The notes under the pieces are model-generated. The model was not told the DNA's origin and made no database searches. It worked only from the letters and a program-made list of their open reading frames with translations. From Aquimonas voraii (GTDB taxonomy: Bacteria > Pseudomonadota > Gammaproteobacteria > Xanthomonadales > Xanthomonadaceae): a stretch of 64,000 nt of DNA. A program made the translations under genes and the position numbers. Shown in pieces: positions 26,458 to 35,892 of this stretch (its first letter is position 1; each line of letters starts with the position of its first letter). The stretch lies in assembly GCF_900101825.1 (NCBI RefSeq), contig NZ_FNAG01000001.1, positions 1,034,771-1,098,770 on the forward strand, given 5' to 3'.

Positions 26458-28635
26458 TCAAGGCTCGGCGTCGGGCAATCGGTCGCCGTCGATCTCACGC
26501 AACAGGCGCAGGCCGACATCGTCGTAGCCCCGTATGCGCTCACCCTCGGCGACGGCAAGGCGCAGATCCGGGGCGAAGCTCTCGCGCCACGAGCCGCCAG
26601 CGATCAGATAGCGCTCGCAGTTGGAGCCACGCGCGCAGTCGGCCAGCCACTCGGCGACGTTGCCGGCCAGGTCGGCGAAGCCCAGCGGATCGGCGCGGAA
26701 GCGTCCCGAAGCGTTGGTGTAGCGCACGCTGTCGCGACAGCCGTCGCGCTCGGACAGGTTGGCCTCGGCGCAGCGCCCGGGGCGTTGGCCCGCCTGCGCG
26801 GCGTGCCGCCATTCCCCCAGGGTGGGCAGGCGATAGCGCGCGCCGGTACGCGCACTCAGCCACTCGGCGTAGGCGCGGGCGTCGGCCTGGCTGACGCAGA
26901 CCACGGGCTCCTCCTCGCTCTGTTCGAAGCCGGGATCGCGCCAGCGCCGACGAAAAGGCGACGGGATCAGGCTGTCCCGGCGCCGACAGGGCGCAGCCTC
27001 GCGGCGGGTTGCTGCTGCGAAACGGGCGTACTCGGCGCGGGTGAGCTCGCGCTGCATCAGCGCGAAGGGCCGTTCGACGCGTGAACCCTCGAGCCGCGCT
27101 GGCACCAGCAGCAGCGGCGGCCCGCCGGCATCGGCAAGGCGCATGCCCGCGGCAGGCAGGCCGGCGATTCGATCCGCCAGAGCCTCCAGCTCGGGGCCCG
27201 TGCCGCCCAGCTCACGCCAGCGTCGCAGCAGGGCCTCGGCGCCCTGGCGATCGAGCACCTCAAGGTTTGCCTCGATGCGTTCGCGCATCAGCGCGCCCAG
27301 GGCGCCGGCGAAGCGCTGCCAGCCCGGCCGGGCATGCAGACGCGCGCTGTCGGCCAGCAGGCGAGCCTCCTCGACGCGCTGCAGCGCTTCATCGTCGCGC
27401 CCCGCGCTCAAGGCCGCGACCGCGCGCTGGGACAGGCCATCGAACACCGCATCGAGGCCCAGCAGGGCGTCCTCGCGCGCCGGATCGGCTTGCAGAACGG
27501 ACAGATAGCTCTCGGCGGCGTTGGCACCTGCCGGCGTGACCAGATCGCCGCGCGCCAGCTGCAGCGCGGCCTCATCGAGTCGACGCTGGATTGCCGCCAT
27601 GGCGTTTGCGTCCAGTGCAGCCGCCGCAGTGCCCGCGGGATCGACTGCGGTCGCTGGCGCCGCGCCGCGCCGCGACTCCAAAGCCACGACCAGCAGCAGG
27701 CTGAGACACAGGCCCGCCAGCAACAGGACCGGCGGCGACCGCAGCGGCTGGGCCCGCGCCTGCAGCCAGATCCGGCGCAGGTTGAAGCCCGACAGCGTGC
27801 GCGCGGCAAGCGCATCCAGGGCGCGCTGCATGGCGTGCGCGTTGCGGAAGCGCCGGCGCGGATCCTTGGCCATGGCCTGGTCGATGAAGCCCTGCCAATG
27901 GGCCAGCCCCTGCGGCAGCCTCGGCACAGGGCTTTGTGCGTGCATCAGGGCGAGGGTCAGCGGATCGCTGGCGCGGAAGGGCAGCTCGCCGGTCAGCAAT
28001 TCATAGGTCAGCACGCCGAGGCTGTAGAGATCGGCGCGGCCGTCGACGTCTTCGCCGCGCGACTGCTCTGGACTCATGTAGCCGCCAGAGCCCATGGCCA
28101 GTCCATCGCTCGTGATCCGCGCATTGACGCTGCGCCGCGACAGCGCGATCCCGAAATCGGCCAGCTGCGGCCGTCCGCCGCTGTCGAACAGCACGTTCTC
28201 GGGTTTGACGTCGCGATGCACGATCCCGCGCGCATGCGCGTAACCCAGCGCATCGAGCAGGGCCGTCAGCACATCGATCACCTGGTCTTCGTCGGCGCTG
28301 AGGTCGCGCTGCGCCAAGTCACCCCGGGCGAGATACGGCATGACGTAGTAGGGCCGTCCATCCACCGTGCGACCGACCTCGTGGATGCCGACGATGCTGG
28401 GATGTTCCAGCCTCGCGATGATCCGCGCCTCGCGCTCGAAGCGCTCGGCGCGCTCGGCATCGACGCTGGCCTCCTGCGCCATCACCTTGATTGCCACCTC
28501 GCGATCCAGCGAGAGCTGTACCGCCAGATAGACCAAGGCCATGCCACCGCGGCCCAAGGGGCGCAGCAGGCGGTAGCCGGGAATCTGCGGCAGGCCATCC
28601 AGCACGGAGGTCGAGGCGGCGGGGTCGGAACTCAT
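26458..28635 (-). CDS. Serine/threonine protein kinase fused to an FGE/SUMF1-like domain
   Basis: 725 residues. Hanks-type kinase (about 17-275) with LGRGGMALVYLA, catalytic Lys in AIKVM, HRDVKPENVL, LADFGIAL and MSPEQ; all key residues are present. A membrane helix follows (about 303-322), then an Ala-rich stalk (330-490) and an extracytoplasmic FGE-sulfatase/SUMF1-like domain (about 500-720) with AEWLSARTGARYRLPTLGEW, DLAGNVAEWL and YLIAGGSWRES. FGE-like domains in such fusions usually serve as sensors or binding modules rather than formylglycine generators; this is inference. The ATG at 28635 is preferred over 28674, since the kinase start then fits. First gene of a likely operon with DUF502 and yhhQ. 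Confidence 0.88.
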   Translation of the reverse strand: MSSDPAASTSVLDGLPQIPGYRLLRPLGRGGMALVYLAVQLSLDREVAIKVMAQEASVDAERAERFEREARIIARLEHPSIVGIHEVGRTVDGRPYYVMPYLARGDLAQRDLSADEDQVIDVLTALLDALGYAHARGIVHRDVKPENVLFDSGGRPQLADFGIALSRRSVNARITSDGLAMGSGGYMSPEQSRGEDVDGRADLYSLGVLTYELLTGELPFRASDPLTLALMHAQSPVPRLPQGLAHWQGFIDQAMAKDPRRRFRNAHAMQRALDALAARTLSGFNLRRIWLQARAQPLRSPPVLLLAGLCLSLLLVVALESRRGAAPATAVDPAGTAAAALDANAMAAIQRRLDEAALQLARGDLVTPAGANAAESYLSVLQADPAREDALLGLDAVFDGLSQRAVAALSAGRDDEALQRVEEARLLADSARLHARPGWQRFAGALGALMRERIEANLEVLDRQGAEALLRRWRELGGTGPELEALADRIAGLPAAGMRLADAGGPPLLLVPARLEGSRVERPFALMQRELTRAEYARFAAATRREAAPCRRRDSLIPSPFRRRWRDPGFEQSEEEPVVCVSQADARAYAEWLSARTGARYRLPTLGEWRHAAQAGQRPGRCAEANLSERDGCRDSVRYTNASGRFRADPLGFADLAGNVAEWLADCARGSNCERYLIAGGSWRESFAPDLRLAVAEGERIRGYDDVGLRLLREIDGDRLPDAEP

Positions 28636-28712
28636 GAAGCCTGGTTCGCCAACGGCAAGCGGGCCCGCGAGCATAGGCGAGGCTTGGCCGGAGGGCGAGC
28701 TTCGCTACGGTT

Positions 28713-29171
28713 TCAGCCGCTCTCGCGCTTGCGGCGGATGTAGAGCTGCTTGCGCACGCGCGCCACAGTGTCGCCGGCTTCGTCCACCACGTCGGTCTCG
28801 AACCAGTGCAGCACCTTGCGCTCATGGCGCGCTTGTTCGCGCAGGCGGTGCACCAGATCCGGCTCCAGGTGGAACTCCGCGCTCACCCGGCCGCGGCCGG
28901 GTTTGACAAATTCGATCTCGCCCGCCTTGTCCCAGACGATGAACTCGTGCCCCAGCGACTCCATGGCAAGCAGCATCCAGAACGGATCCGTCATCGCGAA
29001 CAGGCTGCCGCCAAAATGCGTGCGCACATAGTTGCGGTTGTACCAGCGCAGATCCATGCGCACCCGCGCACGACTCCAGTCGGGGGCGATGTGCTCGACG
29101 CGGATGCCGGCGAACAGGAAGGGGGGCCAGAGGTTGAAGATCCAGCGCAGGCGGCGCGGCGTGATGCGCAT
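28713..29171 (-). CDS. DUF4442 hotdog-fold thioesterase-like protein
   Basis: 152 residues, single hotdog domain of the DUF4442/PaaI-like type: LRWIFNLWPPFLFAGIRVEHI, MDLRWYNRNYVRTHFGGSLFAMTDPFWMLLAM and VWDKAGEIEFVKPGRG. It probably hydrolyses or binds acyl-CoA, but the substrate is unknown. The ATG at 29171 has GGAAG about seven bases upstream; an extended frame to 29321 runs through the pnp terminator and is rejected. It sits 77 bases upstream of the kinase-FGE gene and may be cotranscribed. Confidence 0.82.
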   Translation of the reverse strand: MRITPRRLRWIFNLWPPFLFAGIRVEHIAPDWSRARVRMDLRWYNRNYVRTHFGGSLFAMTDPFWMLLAMESLGHEFIVWDKAGEIEFVKPGRGRVSAEFHLEPDLVHRLREQARHERKVLHWFETDVVDEAGDTVARVRKQLYIRRKRESG

Positions 29172-29289
29172 CGACGGCTTCCGTACGGTGAGGTGAGGGC
29201 GCGCAGTTGTAGCGGATGCCCTCGGTGCGCGACCGTGCCGAAGGCCGCGCATCGCAAAAGCACCCGCGGCGATGACATCGCGCAAACAG

Positions 29290-29317
29290 AAAGGGCGGGC
29301 CCTGCGGCCCGCCCTTT
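29290..29317 (-). terminator. Rho-independent terminator of rpsO-pnp
   Basis: A perfect 12-base-pair stem (AAAGGGCGGGCC / GGCCCGCCCTTT) with the loop CTGC, about 28 bases after the pnp stop; the minus strand continues CTGTTTGC after the TTT of the stem. Confidence 0.8.
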
Positions 29318-29344
29318 CCATTTGGCAGCCGGGATCCCGGGGGA

Positions 29345-31447
29345 TCAGCCGGCGGCTTCGTCTTCCAGCACGGCCTTCATCGACAGGCGGATGCGGCCCT
29401 GCTTGTCGACCTCAAGCACCTTGACCTTGACGATGTCGCCTTCCTTCAGCTTGTCGGACACCTTCTCGACGCGCTCGGAGGAGATCTGCGAGACATGCAC
29501 CAGACCATCCTTGCCGGGGGCGATGGTGACGAACGCGCCGAAGTCCATCAGCTTGGCGACCTTGCCCTCGTAGATCCGGCCCGGCTCGACGTCGGACGTG
29601 ATCTGCTCGATGCGCGCCTTGGCGGCCTGCGCCTGGGCGGCGTTGACCGAGGCGATCACGATGGTGCCGTCATCCTGGATGTCGATCTGGGTGCCGGTTT
29701 CCTTGGTGATGCCCTGGATGGTGGCGCCACCCTTGCCAATGACCTCGCGGATCTTGTCCGGGTGGATCTTGATGGTCAGCAGGCGCGGGGCGTACTCGCT
29801 CATCTCGGCGCGCGGCGCGTTGATGACCTTGTTCATCTCGCCGAGGATGTGCAGTCGACCGGCCTTGGCCTGGTCGAGCGCGATCTTCATGATCTCCTCG
29901 GTGATGCCCTCGATCTTGATGTCCATCTGCAGGGCGGAGATGCCGTTCTCGGTGCCGGCGACCTTGAAGTCCATGTCGCCCAGGTGATCTTCGTCACCGA
30001 GGATGTCGGACAGCACAGCGAAGGCGTTGCCTTCCTTGATCAGGCCCATGGCGATACCCGCCACCGGCGCCTTGATCGGCACGCCCGCGTCCATCAGGGC
30101 CAGCGAGGAACCGCAGACCGAGGCCATCGAGGACGAGCCGTTCGACTCGGTGATCTCGGACACGCAGCGGATGGTGTACGGGAACTCTTCCATCGACGGC
30201 ATCACCGCCAGCACGCCGCGCTTCGCCAGACGGCCATGGCCGATCTCGCGACGCTTCGGCCCCATCATCGGACGGGTCTCGCCGGTGCAGTAGGGCGGGA
30301 AGTTGTAGTGGAACAGGAAGTGTTCCTTGTACTCGCCCGACACCGCATCAATGATCTGGCCGTCGCGCGCGGTGCCCAGGGTGGCCACCACGATCGACTG
30401 CGTCTCACCGCGGGTGAACAGGGCCGAACCATGGGTGCGCGGCAGCACGCCGGTACGCACCGAAATCGGGCGCACGGTGGTGAGATCGCGGCCGTCGACA
30501 CGGCTCTTGGTCGCCAGCACCATGGCGCGCATGGTGTGGTACTCGAGGTCGCCGAATTCGGCGGCGAACTGCTTGGCCGTCCAGCCATTGGCCTCGAACT
30601 GCGGCTCCAGCGCAGCCAGCACGTCCTTGCGCAGGGCGCTGATGGCTTCGCGGCGCTCGGCCTTGGCCTGGATCCGGTAGGCCTTCTCCAGGCGATCGCC
30701 CACCGCCGCCTTGATGGCGTCGATGAAGGCAGTCGCCGGCTCCGGCGCCGTCCACGGGAAGGCGCTGACGCCGACTTCGGCGACCAGCTCGTTGATCGCA
30801 TTGATCACCGTCTGCAGCTGCTGGTGGCCGAACATCACCGCGCCCAGCATGACTTCCTCAGAGAGCAGCTTGGCCTCGGACTCGACCATCAGCACTGCGT
30901 CCTTGGTGCCGGCGACGACCAGCTCCAGGTCGGAGGTGGCGAGTTCGCTGGCGGTCGGGTTCAGCAGATACTGGCCGTTCTTGTAGCCGACCTTGGCCGC
31001 GCCGATCGGGCCCTTGAAGGGCACGCCGGTGAGGCACAGGGCGGCGGAGGCACCGATCATGGCCGGTATGTCGCCGTCCACTTCCGGGTTCATGGACATC
31101 ACCGTGGCGATGACCTGGACCTCATGACGGAAGGTTTCCGGGAACAGCGGGCGGATCGGACGATCGATCAGGCGCGAGGTCAGCGTTTCCTTTTCGGTCA
31201 GGCGGCCTTCGCGCTTGAAGAAGCCGCCCGGGATGCGGCCGCCGGCGTAGAACTTCTCCTGGTAGTCGACCGTGAGCGGGAAGAAGTCGATGCCGTCGCG
31301 CAGGCCCTTGTTGGCAACTGCCGTGACCAGCACGACGGTGTCGGCCATCTTGACGAGGACCGCACCGCCGGCCTGGCGGGCGATTTCACCCGTCTCCAGC
31401 GTGACCTGGTGGTTTCCGTACTGAAAGGTCTTGGTTACTTTCGCCAC
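29345..31447 (-). CDS. pnp: Polyribonucleotide nucleotidyltransferase (PNPase)
   Basis: 700 residues. 3'-5' phosphorolytic exoribonuclease and degradosome component. Two RNase PH domains (about 12-145 and 320-465, with [28 protein letters not shown] and the phosphate-binding [15 protein letters not shown]), an alpha-helical linker, a KH domain (about 551-610, [15 protein letters not shown]) and an S1 domain (about 618-690, [18 protein letters not shown]). The start is GTG, with AGGGG ten bases upstream. It follows rpsO by 21 bases, the conserved order; truB is missing upstream. Confidence 0.97.
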   Translation of the reverse strand: MAKVTKTFQYGNHQVTLETGEIARQAGGAVLVKMADTVVLVTAVANKGLRDGIDFFPLTVDYQEKFYAGGRIPGGFFKREGRLTEKETLTSRLIDRPIRPLFPETFRHEVQVIATVMSMNPEVDGDIPAMIGASAALCLTGVPFKGPIGAAKVGYKNGQYLLNPTASELATSDLELVVAGTKDAVLMVESEAKLLSEEVMLGAVMFGHQQLQTVINAINELVAEVGVSAFPWTAPEPATAFIDAIKAAVGDRLEKAYRIQAKAERREAISALRKDVLAALEPQFEANGWTAKQFAAEFGDLEYHTMRAMVLATKSRVDGRDLTTVRPISVRTGVLPRTHGSALFTRGETQSIVVATLGTARDGQIIDAVSGEYKEHFLFHYNFPPYCTGETRPMMGPKRREIGHGRLAKRGVLAVMPSMEEFPYTIRCVSEITESNGSSSMASVCGSSLALMDAGVPIKAPVAGIAMGLIKEGNAFAVLSDILGDEDHLGDMDFKVAGTENGISALQMDIKIEGITEEIMKIALDQAKAGRLHILGEMNKVINAPRAEMSEYAPRLLTIKIHPDKIREVIGKGGATIQGITKETGTQIDIQDDGTIVIASVNAAQAQAAKARIEQITSDVEPGRIYEGKVAKLMDFGAFVTIAPGKDGLVHVSQISSERVEKVSDKLKEGDIVKVKVLEVDKQGRIRLSMKAVLEDEAAG

Positions 31448-31468
31448 GTTTGACGTCCCCTTATGGGC

Positions 31469-31729
31469 TTAGCGACGGATGCCGAGGCGCTCGATGAGCG
31501 TCTTGTAGCGATCGCCATCCTTGCCCTTGAGATAGCTCAGGAGACGACGGCGCTGGTTGACCAGGCGGATCAGGCCGCGACGGCCGTGGTGGTCGAGCTT
31601 GTGGATCTTGAAGTGCTCGGTCAGCTGCTCGATGCGAGCCGACAGCAGGGCCACCTGCACTTCCGGGGAGCCGGTGTCGCCGGGGCCGCGCTTGAAATCT
31701 TCGATGATCTTCTGGGTGTCGATGGACAT
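31469..31729 (-). CDS. rpsO: 30S ribosomal protein S15
   Basis: 86 residues (E. coli 89). Small four-helix protein that binds the central domain of 16S rRNA. Conserved [25 protein letters not shown] and [21 protein letters not shown] are intact. The ATG at 31729 has AGAGG six bases upstream. It is cotranscribed with pnp, as in most proteobacteria. Confidence 0.98.
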   Translation of the reverse strand: MSIDTQKIIEDFKRGPGDTGSPEVQVALLSARIEQLTEHFKIHKLDHHGRRGLIRLVNQRRRLLSYLKGKDGDRYKTLIERLGIRR

Positions 31730-32122
31730 GTGAACCTCTTGGATGCGGGAACCGCAGGAACTCCGGACTGCGTGCGATGAAACACGCTCGGAGCACCGCG
31801 AGAACCGCCGTGGTGGGGGTGTGGGTTTGCCGCCTCGAAGGCTGGGGGCAGGAAGCGCGCCAGCCCAAGGGGCGCGCAAGTGTAGTCCACGCGGGGGTTT
31901 GCCCACAACCGCGAGGCGATGTACCGGCCTGTTCCTCGACGCTTCTCGCGGCGATCGATCGCGGCGGACCCTGCCGCGCATGACCATCGGGCATCGCCGA
32001 AACGCAGCACAGCGCACATCCTGCAACAGCTATCGTGTGGGGTCAGTCGGCAGGCGACGGATTTCCGTCGCCGCCGCGTTGCAGATCCTTCACTGCCATC
32101 CCTCCTCCGAGTCCCGCACTTC
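31730..32122. other. Divergent spacer between rpsO and the MacA-like gene (393 bases)
   Basis: Holds the candidate rpsO promoter at 31879-31908 and the 5' leader of rpsO (about 140 bases), where S15 autoregulation would be expected by analogy with E. coli but no specific pseudoknot was identified. No credible gene is seen; the reading frames crossing it are extensions of rpsO and of the MacA-like gene with no family match. Confidence 0.6.
31879..31908 (-). promoter_or_regulatory. Candidate rpsO-pnp promoter
   Basis: On the minus strand, TTGTGG and TACACT are separated by 18 bases, followed by TGCGCG. The -35 matches only its TTG, but placement and the A/T dip within a GC-rich spacer support it. 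Confidence 0.4.
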
Positions 32123-33613
32123 ATGAATTCGCGACCCGCTGCCTCACGCCGCTTCCGCCCTGCCCTGTTCCTGTACGCCGCCATCTTCGCCAGCGTCCTT
32201 GGTGGCATCTATTACTGGACCAGCCGGAGCGGCGGCACAGCACTCAGCTACAAGACCGTGCCGCTCGCGCGCGGCGATCTGCGCGTGGCGATCTCGGCCA
32301 CCGGCGCCCTCAAGGCACTGTCGACGGTCGATATCGGTTCGCAGGTGTCAGGCCAAATCCAGGAAGTGCTGGTCGATTTCAACGACCGCGTCAGCCGCGA
32401 CCAGATCATCGCCCGGCTCGATCCCGCCAACTACCAGGCCCGGCTGACCCAGACCCGGGCAGCGCTGGCCAGCGCGCGCGCCAGCCTGCAGGAGGCGCTG
32501 GCGGCACAGAAGAACGCCGAGGCCGACTTCGCGCGCAAACAGGAGCTGGTCGGCAGGCAGCTGGTCTCGCGCGCCGACCTGGATCTCGCCATCGCCGCGC
32601 GCGAGCAGGCAGTGGCGCGGGTGGCCTCCGCCCGCGCGCAGATCGAGCAGGCCGAGGCCAACGTCGCCGATGCCGAGCTCGACCTCGACTACACCGTGAT
32701 CCGCTCGCCGGTCGATGGCGTCGTGCTGAGCCGCACGGCCGAGCCCGGCCAGACCGTGGCCGCGAGCTTCCAGTCGCCGGTGCTGTTCCAGATTGCTGAA
32801 GACTTGAGCCAGATGCAGATCGAGTTGAGCGTCGACGAAAGCGATGTCGGCCAGATCCGCGCGGGCCAGCCCGTCAAGTTCACGGTCGATGCCTTCGCCG
32901 GCCGCGACTTCCGCGGCGAAGTCAGACAGGTGCGGCTGGCGGCGGTGAACACCCAGAACGTCATCACCTACCCGGTGATCATCGCTGTCGAGAACCCCGA
33001 CTTCAGCCTGCTGCCGGGCATGACGGCCAACGCCAGCATCGAGGTCAGCGAGCGCCGCGGTGTACTGCGGGTGCCCAACGCGGCCCTGCGCTACAAACCC
33101 GCCGACGCCCCCGCCGAGAACCCGATGGCGCGGATGTTCGGCGGCGGCAATCTCGCCGATGAGCTTGCCCGCATCGCCGATGGGCTGGAACTCAACCCGA
33201 CCCAGCGCGCAGCCTTCGATGCCGATGCCGCGGCTGCGCGCGAGCGCGCCGAGCGCATGCGCCAGCAGATCCAGCAGCGCATGGCCCAGGGCGGTGCCGG
33301 CGGCGCGCCGATGTTCACCATGAGCAGCGGCGGCCCCAGCCAGGCGCAGATCGCGGCGGGGATGACGGCGCGCATCCGCGACGGCTATGCGGGCTTCCTC
33401 GCAACCCTGGACGCGGACCAGCGCGAGCGCTTCGATGCGCAGCTGAATGAACTGGCGAACGCGCGCGCGATCACCGTCTACGTGCTGCGCGACGGCAAGC
33501 CCGAGCCGGTGCAGACGCGCGCCGGTCTGTCCGACAGCAGCCACACCGAGATCGTCGGCAGCGCGCTGGCCGAAGGCGAGGCCATCATCACCGGCAGCGA
33601 GGGCGGCGCATGA
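32123..33613 (+). CDS. MacA-like periplasmic adaptor of an ABC efflux system, with an LTXXQ-like insert
   Basis: 496 residues. N-terminal membrane anchor (about 12-32), then the membrane-fusion-protein order: beta-barrel start, lipoyl half-motif with ISATGALKALSTVDIGSQVSGQIQEVLVDF, a long alpha hairpin (about 85-180), the second lipoyl half (YTVIRSPVDGVVLSRTAEPGQTV) and a beta-barrel. Within the membrane-proximal region, residues about 335-447 form an extra segment with two Spy/CpxP-like repeats (LNPTQRAAF and LDADQRERF). The ATG at 32123 lacks a strong ribosome-binding site. It joins the inner-membrane ABC pair to an outer-membrane channel, which is not encoded here. The gene end overlaps the ATPase gene (ATGA). 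Confidence 0.87.
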   Translation: MNSRPAASRRFRPALFLYAAIFASVLGGIYYWTSRSGGTALSYKTVPLARGDLRVAISATGALKALSTVDIGSQVSGQIQEVLVDFNDRVSRDQIIARLDPANYQARLTQTRAALASARASLQEALAAQKNAEADFARKQELVGRQLVSRADLDLAIAAREQAVARVASARAQIEQAEANVADAELDLDYTVIRSPVDGVVLSRTAEPGQTVAASFQSPVLFQIAEDLSQMQIELSVDESDVGQIRAGQPVKFTVDAFAGRDFRGEVRQVRLAAVNTQNVITYPVIIAVENPDFSLLPGMTANASIEVSERRGVLRVPNAALRYKPADAPAENPMARMFGGGNLADELARIADGLELNPTQRAAFDADAAAARERAERMRQQIQQRMAQGGAGGAPMFTMSSGGPSQAQIAAGMTARIRDGYAGFLATLDADQRERFDAQLNELANARAITVYVLRDGKPEPVQTRAGLSDSSHTEIVGSALAEGEAIITGSEGGA

Positions 33614-34302
33614 CGGCAGCCGCGCCCGTCATCCATTGCGAGCACCTGCGCAAGGTCTACGCCGAGGGCACGGCGGCCGAAGTCGTGGCCCTGCGCGGGG
33701 TCAGCTTCGACATCGCCCACGGCGAGTTCGTCGCCATCATCGGCCCTTCCGGCTCGGGCAAGTCGACCCTGATGAACCTGATCGGCTGCCTCGATTCGCC
33801 CAGCGCCGGCCGCTACCTCTGCGACGGCGTGGACGTCGCCGAACTTGATGCGGCCGGCCGCGCGCGCCTGCGACTCGAGAAGATCGGCTTCGTGTTCCAG
33901 GGCTTCCACCTGCTGAGCCGGATGTCGGCGCTGGACAACGTGATGCTGCCGCTGACCTATGCCGGCGTACCGCCGCAGGAGCGCCGCCAACGGGCCCAGC
34001 AGGCCTTGGCCGAGGTCGGCCTGGGTGAGCGCGGCAAGCACCGCCCCAGTGAACTCTCGGGCGGCCAGCAGCAGCGCGTGGCGATCGCCCGCGCGCTGAT
34101 CAACCGGGCGCCCATCCTGCTGGCCGACGAGCCCACCGGCGCGCTGGACTCGCGCACGGGCGAGGAGATCCTGAAGCTGTTCCAGAACCTGCAGGCGCAG
34201 GGCCATACCATCGTGCTGATCACCCACGATCCCGACGTGGCGGCGCGTGCCGATCGCGTGCTATCGATGCACGATGGCGAACTGAAGGAGCTGCCGCGAT
34301 GA
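33610..34302 (+). CDS. MacB-type ABC transporter ATP-binding protein
   Basis: 230 residues. Complete nucleotide-binding domain of the LolD/MacB class: Walker A GPSGSGKST, Q-loop FVFQGFHLL, signature LSGGQQQRVAIARAL, Walker B ILLADEPTGALD and the H-loop ITHDP. In E. coli MacB the ATPase and permease are one chain; here they are separate. Overlaps of four bases with the adaptor gene before and the permease gene after point to coupled translation and a 1:1 complex. Confidence 0.94.
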   Translation: MTAAAPVIHCEHLRKVYAEGTAAEVVALRGVSFDIAHGEFVAIIGPSGSGKSTLMNLIGCLDSPSAGRYLCDGVDVAELDAAGRARLRLEKIGFVFQGFHLLSRMSALDNVMLPLTYAGVPPQERRQRAQQALAEVGLGERGKHRPSELSGGQQQRVAIARALINRAPILLADEPTGALDSRTGEEILKLFQNLQAQGHTIVLITHDPDVAARADRVLSMHDGELKELPR

Positions 34303-35576
34303 GCCCGAACCCACCCCAGGCTTTCGTGCCGCCCGGTCGCGTGCGCTTTCGCGACATCCTCTACATGGCCCTGTTCGCGCTGCGCGGCAACTGGCTGCGC
34401 AGCACCCTGACCGCGCTCGGCGTGATCATCGGCATCGCCGCCGTCATCGTGATGGTGTCGGTTGGCCAAGGCACCCAGGCGCAGCTGGATCAGACCATTT
34501 CCCGACTGGGCTCGAACCGGATCGACGTGATGCCCAACTGGGGACGCCAGGGGGCCGTCCGCATGGGCGCGGGGAGCATCTTCTCGCTGACCATGGACGA
34601 CGTCGAAGCCATCCGCGAGCGCATTCCCGAAGCGCGCTTCGTCAGCGCCACGGTGCGCGGCAGTGCGCAGGTGATCCAGGCCGAGCAGAACTGGAGCACC
34701 CAGTGGCAGGGCGTGCAGCCGGACTTCTTCCGCATCCTCGACTGGACCCTGGCCGCCGGCGACGAGACGGAGCTGGCGAGCTTCGACGGCACCGACACCG
34801 TGGTGGTGCTCGGCCAGACCGTGCGCGAGAAGCTGTTCGGCGAGGACGATCCGATCGGCGCCACCATCCGCATCGGCCGCGTGCCCTTCACCGTGGTGGG
34901 CGTGGCGAATCCGAAGGGTCAGAGCGGCTGGGGCGGAGATCAGGACGACACGGTCTTCGTGCCGCTCGACACCGCGCGCCGTCGTCTGATGGGCCAGATG
35001 CAGCTGCCGCCCGGCACGGTGCAAGGCATCGTCGTGGGCACCGCCTCGTCCAAGGACATGGCCAAGGTTGAGGCCGATCTCAACGCGGTGCTCAAGGAAA
35101 CCCACAAGATCCCGCCCGGCGGCGACGACGACTTCATCGTCCGCAACCTGACCCAGCTGGTGAGCGCGCGCAACGAAACCACCCGGCTCATGTCCATGCT
35201 GCTCGGCGCGGTGGCAGGTATCTCGCTGGTGGTCGGCGGCATCGGCATCATGAACATCATGCTGGTCTCGGTCACCGAACGCATCCGCGAGATCGGCCTG
35301 CGCATGGCGGTCGGAGCCGGCCCGAAGGAGATCCAGCGCCAGTTCCTCGCCGAGGCCATGATGATCTCGCTTGGCGGCGGCATCATCGGCATCGCCATCG
35401 GCATCGCCGGCGCCCTGCTGGCTGGACGCATCGGCGCCCTGCCCGTCGAACTCAGCTTCGAAGTGATCGCCCTTGCCACCGGCTTCGCCGTCGCCACCGG
35501 GCTGTTCTTCGGCTACTACCCGGCGCGCAAGGCCGCTCAGCTGGATCCGATCGAGGCGCTGCGGCATCAGGGCTGA
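34299..35576 (+). CDS. MacB-type ABC transporter permease (FtsX-like)
   Basis: 425 residues. First membrane helix near 35-60 (STLTALGVIIGIAAVIVMVSVGQG), a large periplasmic MacB_PCD domain (about 60-295), then three helices in the FtsX domain (about 298-420) containing GGIGIMNIMLVSVTERIREIGLRMAVGA and ending with FFGYYPARKAAQLDPIEALRHQ. This is the four-helix mechanotransmission type that pushes substrates from the periplasm through a TolC-like duct rather than across the inner membrane. The substrate may be a peptide, macrolide or lipid; not inferable. Last gene of the three-gene operon. Confidence 0.93.
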   Translation: MSPNPPQAFVPPGRVRFRDILYMALFALRGNWLRSTLTALGVIIGIAAVIVMVSVGQGTQAQLDQTISRLGSNRIDVMPNWGRQGAVRMGAGSIFSLTMDDVEAIRERIPEARFVSATVRGSAQVIQAEQNWSTQWQGVQPDFFRILDWTLAAGDETELASFDGTDTVVVLGQTVREKLFGEDDPIGATIRIGRVPFTVVGVANPKGQSGWGGDQDDTVFVPLDTARRRLMGQMQLPPGTVQGIVVGTASSKDMAKVEADLNAVLKETHKIPPGGDDDFIVRNLTQLVSARNETTRLMSMLLGAVAGISLVVGGIGIMNIMLVSVTERIREIGLRMAVGAGPKEIQRQFLAEAMMISLGGGIIGIAIGIAGALLAGRIGALPVELSFEVIALATGFAVATGLFFGYYPARKAAQLDPIEALRHQG

Positions 35577-35580
35577 GTGC

Positions 35581-35615
35581 CGGGATTCGGGATTCGGGAT
35601 TCGGGATTCGGGATT
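35581..35615. repeat. Five tandem heptamers CGGGATT
   Basis: Five exact copies of CGGGATT begin four bases after the permease stop. Same unit as at 19141 and 44490, here in the opposite orientation to 19141. Confidence 0.85.
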
Positions 35616-35753
35616 CGGGGAGAGCGTACGCACGCTTGGGGGCTGTTGGCCGTGCGAAGACACCTGCCCATGCCCCTCGCGAAGCGGCCGCTCATCCCCG
35701 CCGGAGCGGGAATGACCGGCTTGCGAACAGCTGCCCTTAGCAGCTTGTTGAAG

Positions 35754-35775
35754 AACTCCCTTCCGGGGAGTTTTT
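35754..35775 (+). terminator. Rho-independent terminator of the MacAB-like operon
   Basis: AACTCCC, loop TTCCG, GGGAGTT, then TTT. It lies about 180 bases after the permease stop, the first stem with a T-tract on the plus strand. Confidence 0.65.
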
Positions 35776-35870
35776 GAAGTCGGCGATCCGGCGCAGGTCC
35801 GTACCGCCTCGCGACACCTCAATCGCTCACGCGCTTGCTTCGTCGTCCCGGCCATCCCTGGCCGGGCTAA

Positions 35871-35892
35871 CAGGCTGTTTTTGAGCAGCCTG
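35871..35892 (-). terminator. Hairpin directly behind the trypsin-like gene
   Basis: CAGGCTG / CAGCCTG with the eight-base loop CTCAAAAA on the minus strand, starting at the base after the TAG stop. It probably terminates the protease transcript, although no T-tract follows. Confidence 0.5.

Larger units (their letters stand above)
35577..35892. other. Repeat-rich spacer between convergent genes (316 bases)
   Basis: No gene. It contains a heptamer array, a REP-like hairpin at 35692-35715 (TCATCCCCGC / GCGGGAATGA, nine of ten pairs), a terminator at 35754, a second palindrome at 35847-35866 (CCCGGCC / GGCCGGG) and a terminator at 35871. The repeats resemble the dispersed intergenic elements usual in Xanthomonadales. 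Confidence 0.7.

Noticed and set aside
28713..29321. Longer DUF4442 protein beginning at 29321
   Set aside because: It would run through the pnp terminator hairpin; the fold begins at 29171.
35581..35615. Heptamer array as a CRISPR or trinucleotide tract
   Set aside because: Repeats are seven bases with no spacers and no cas genes.
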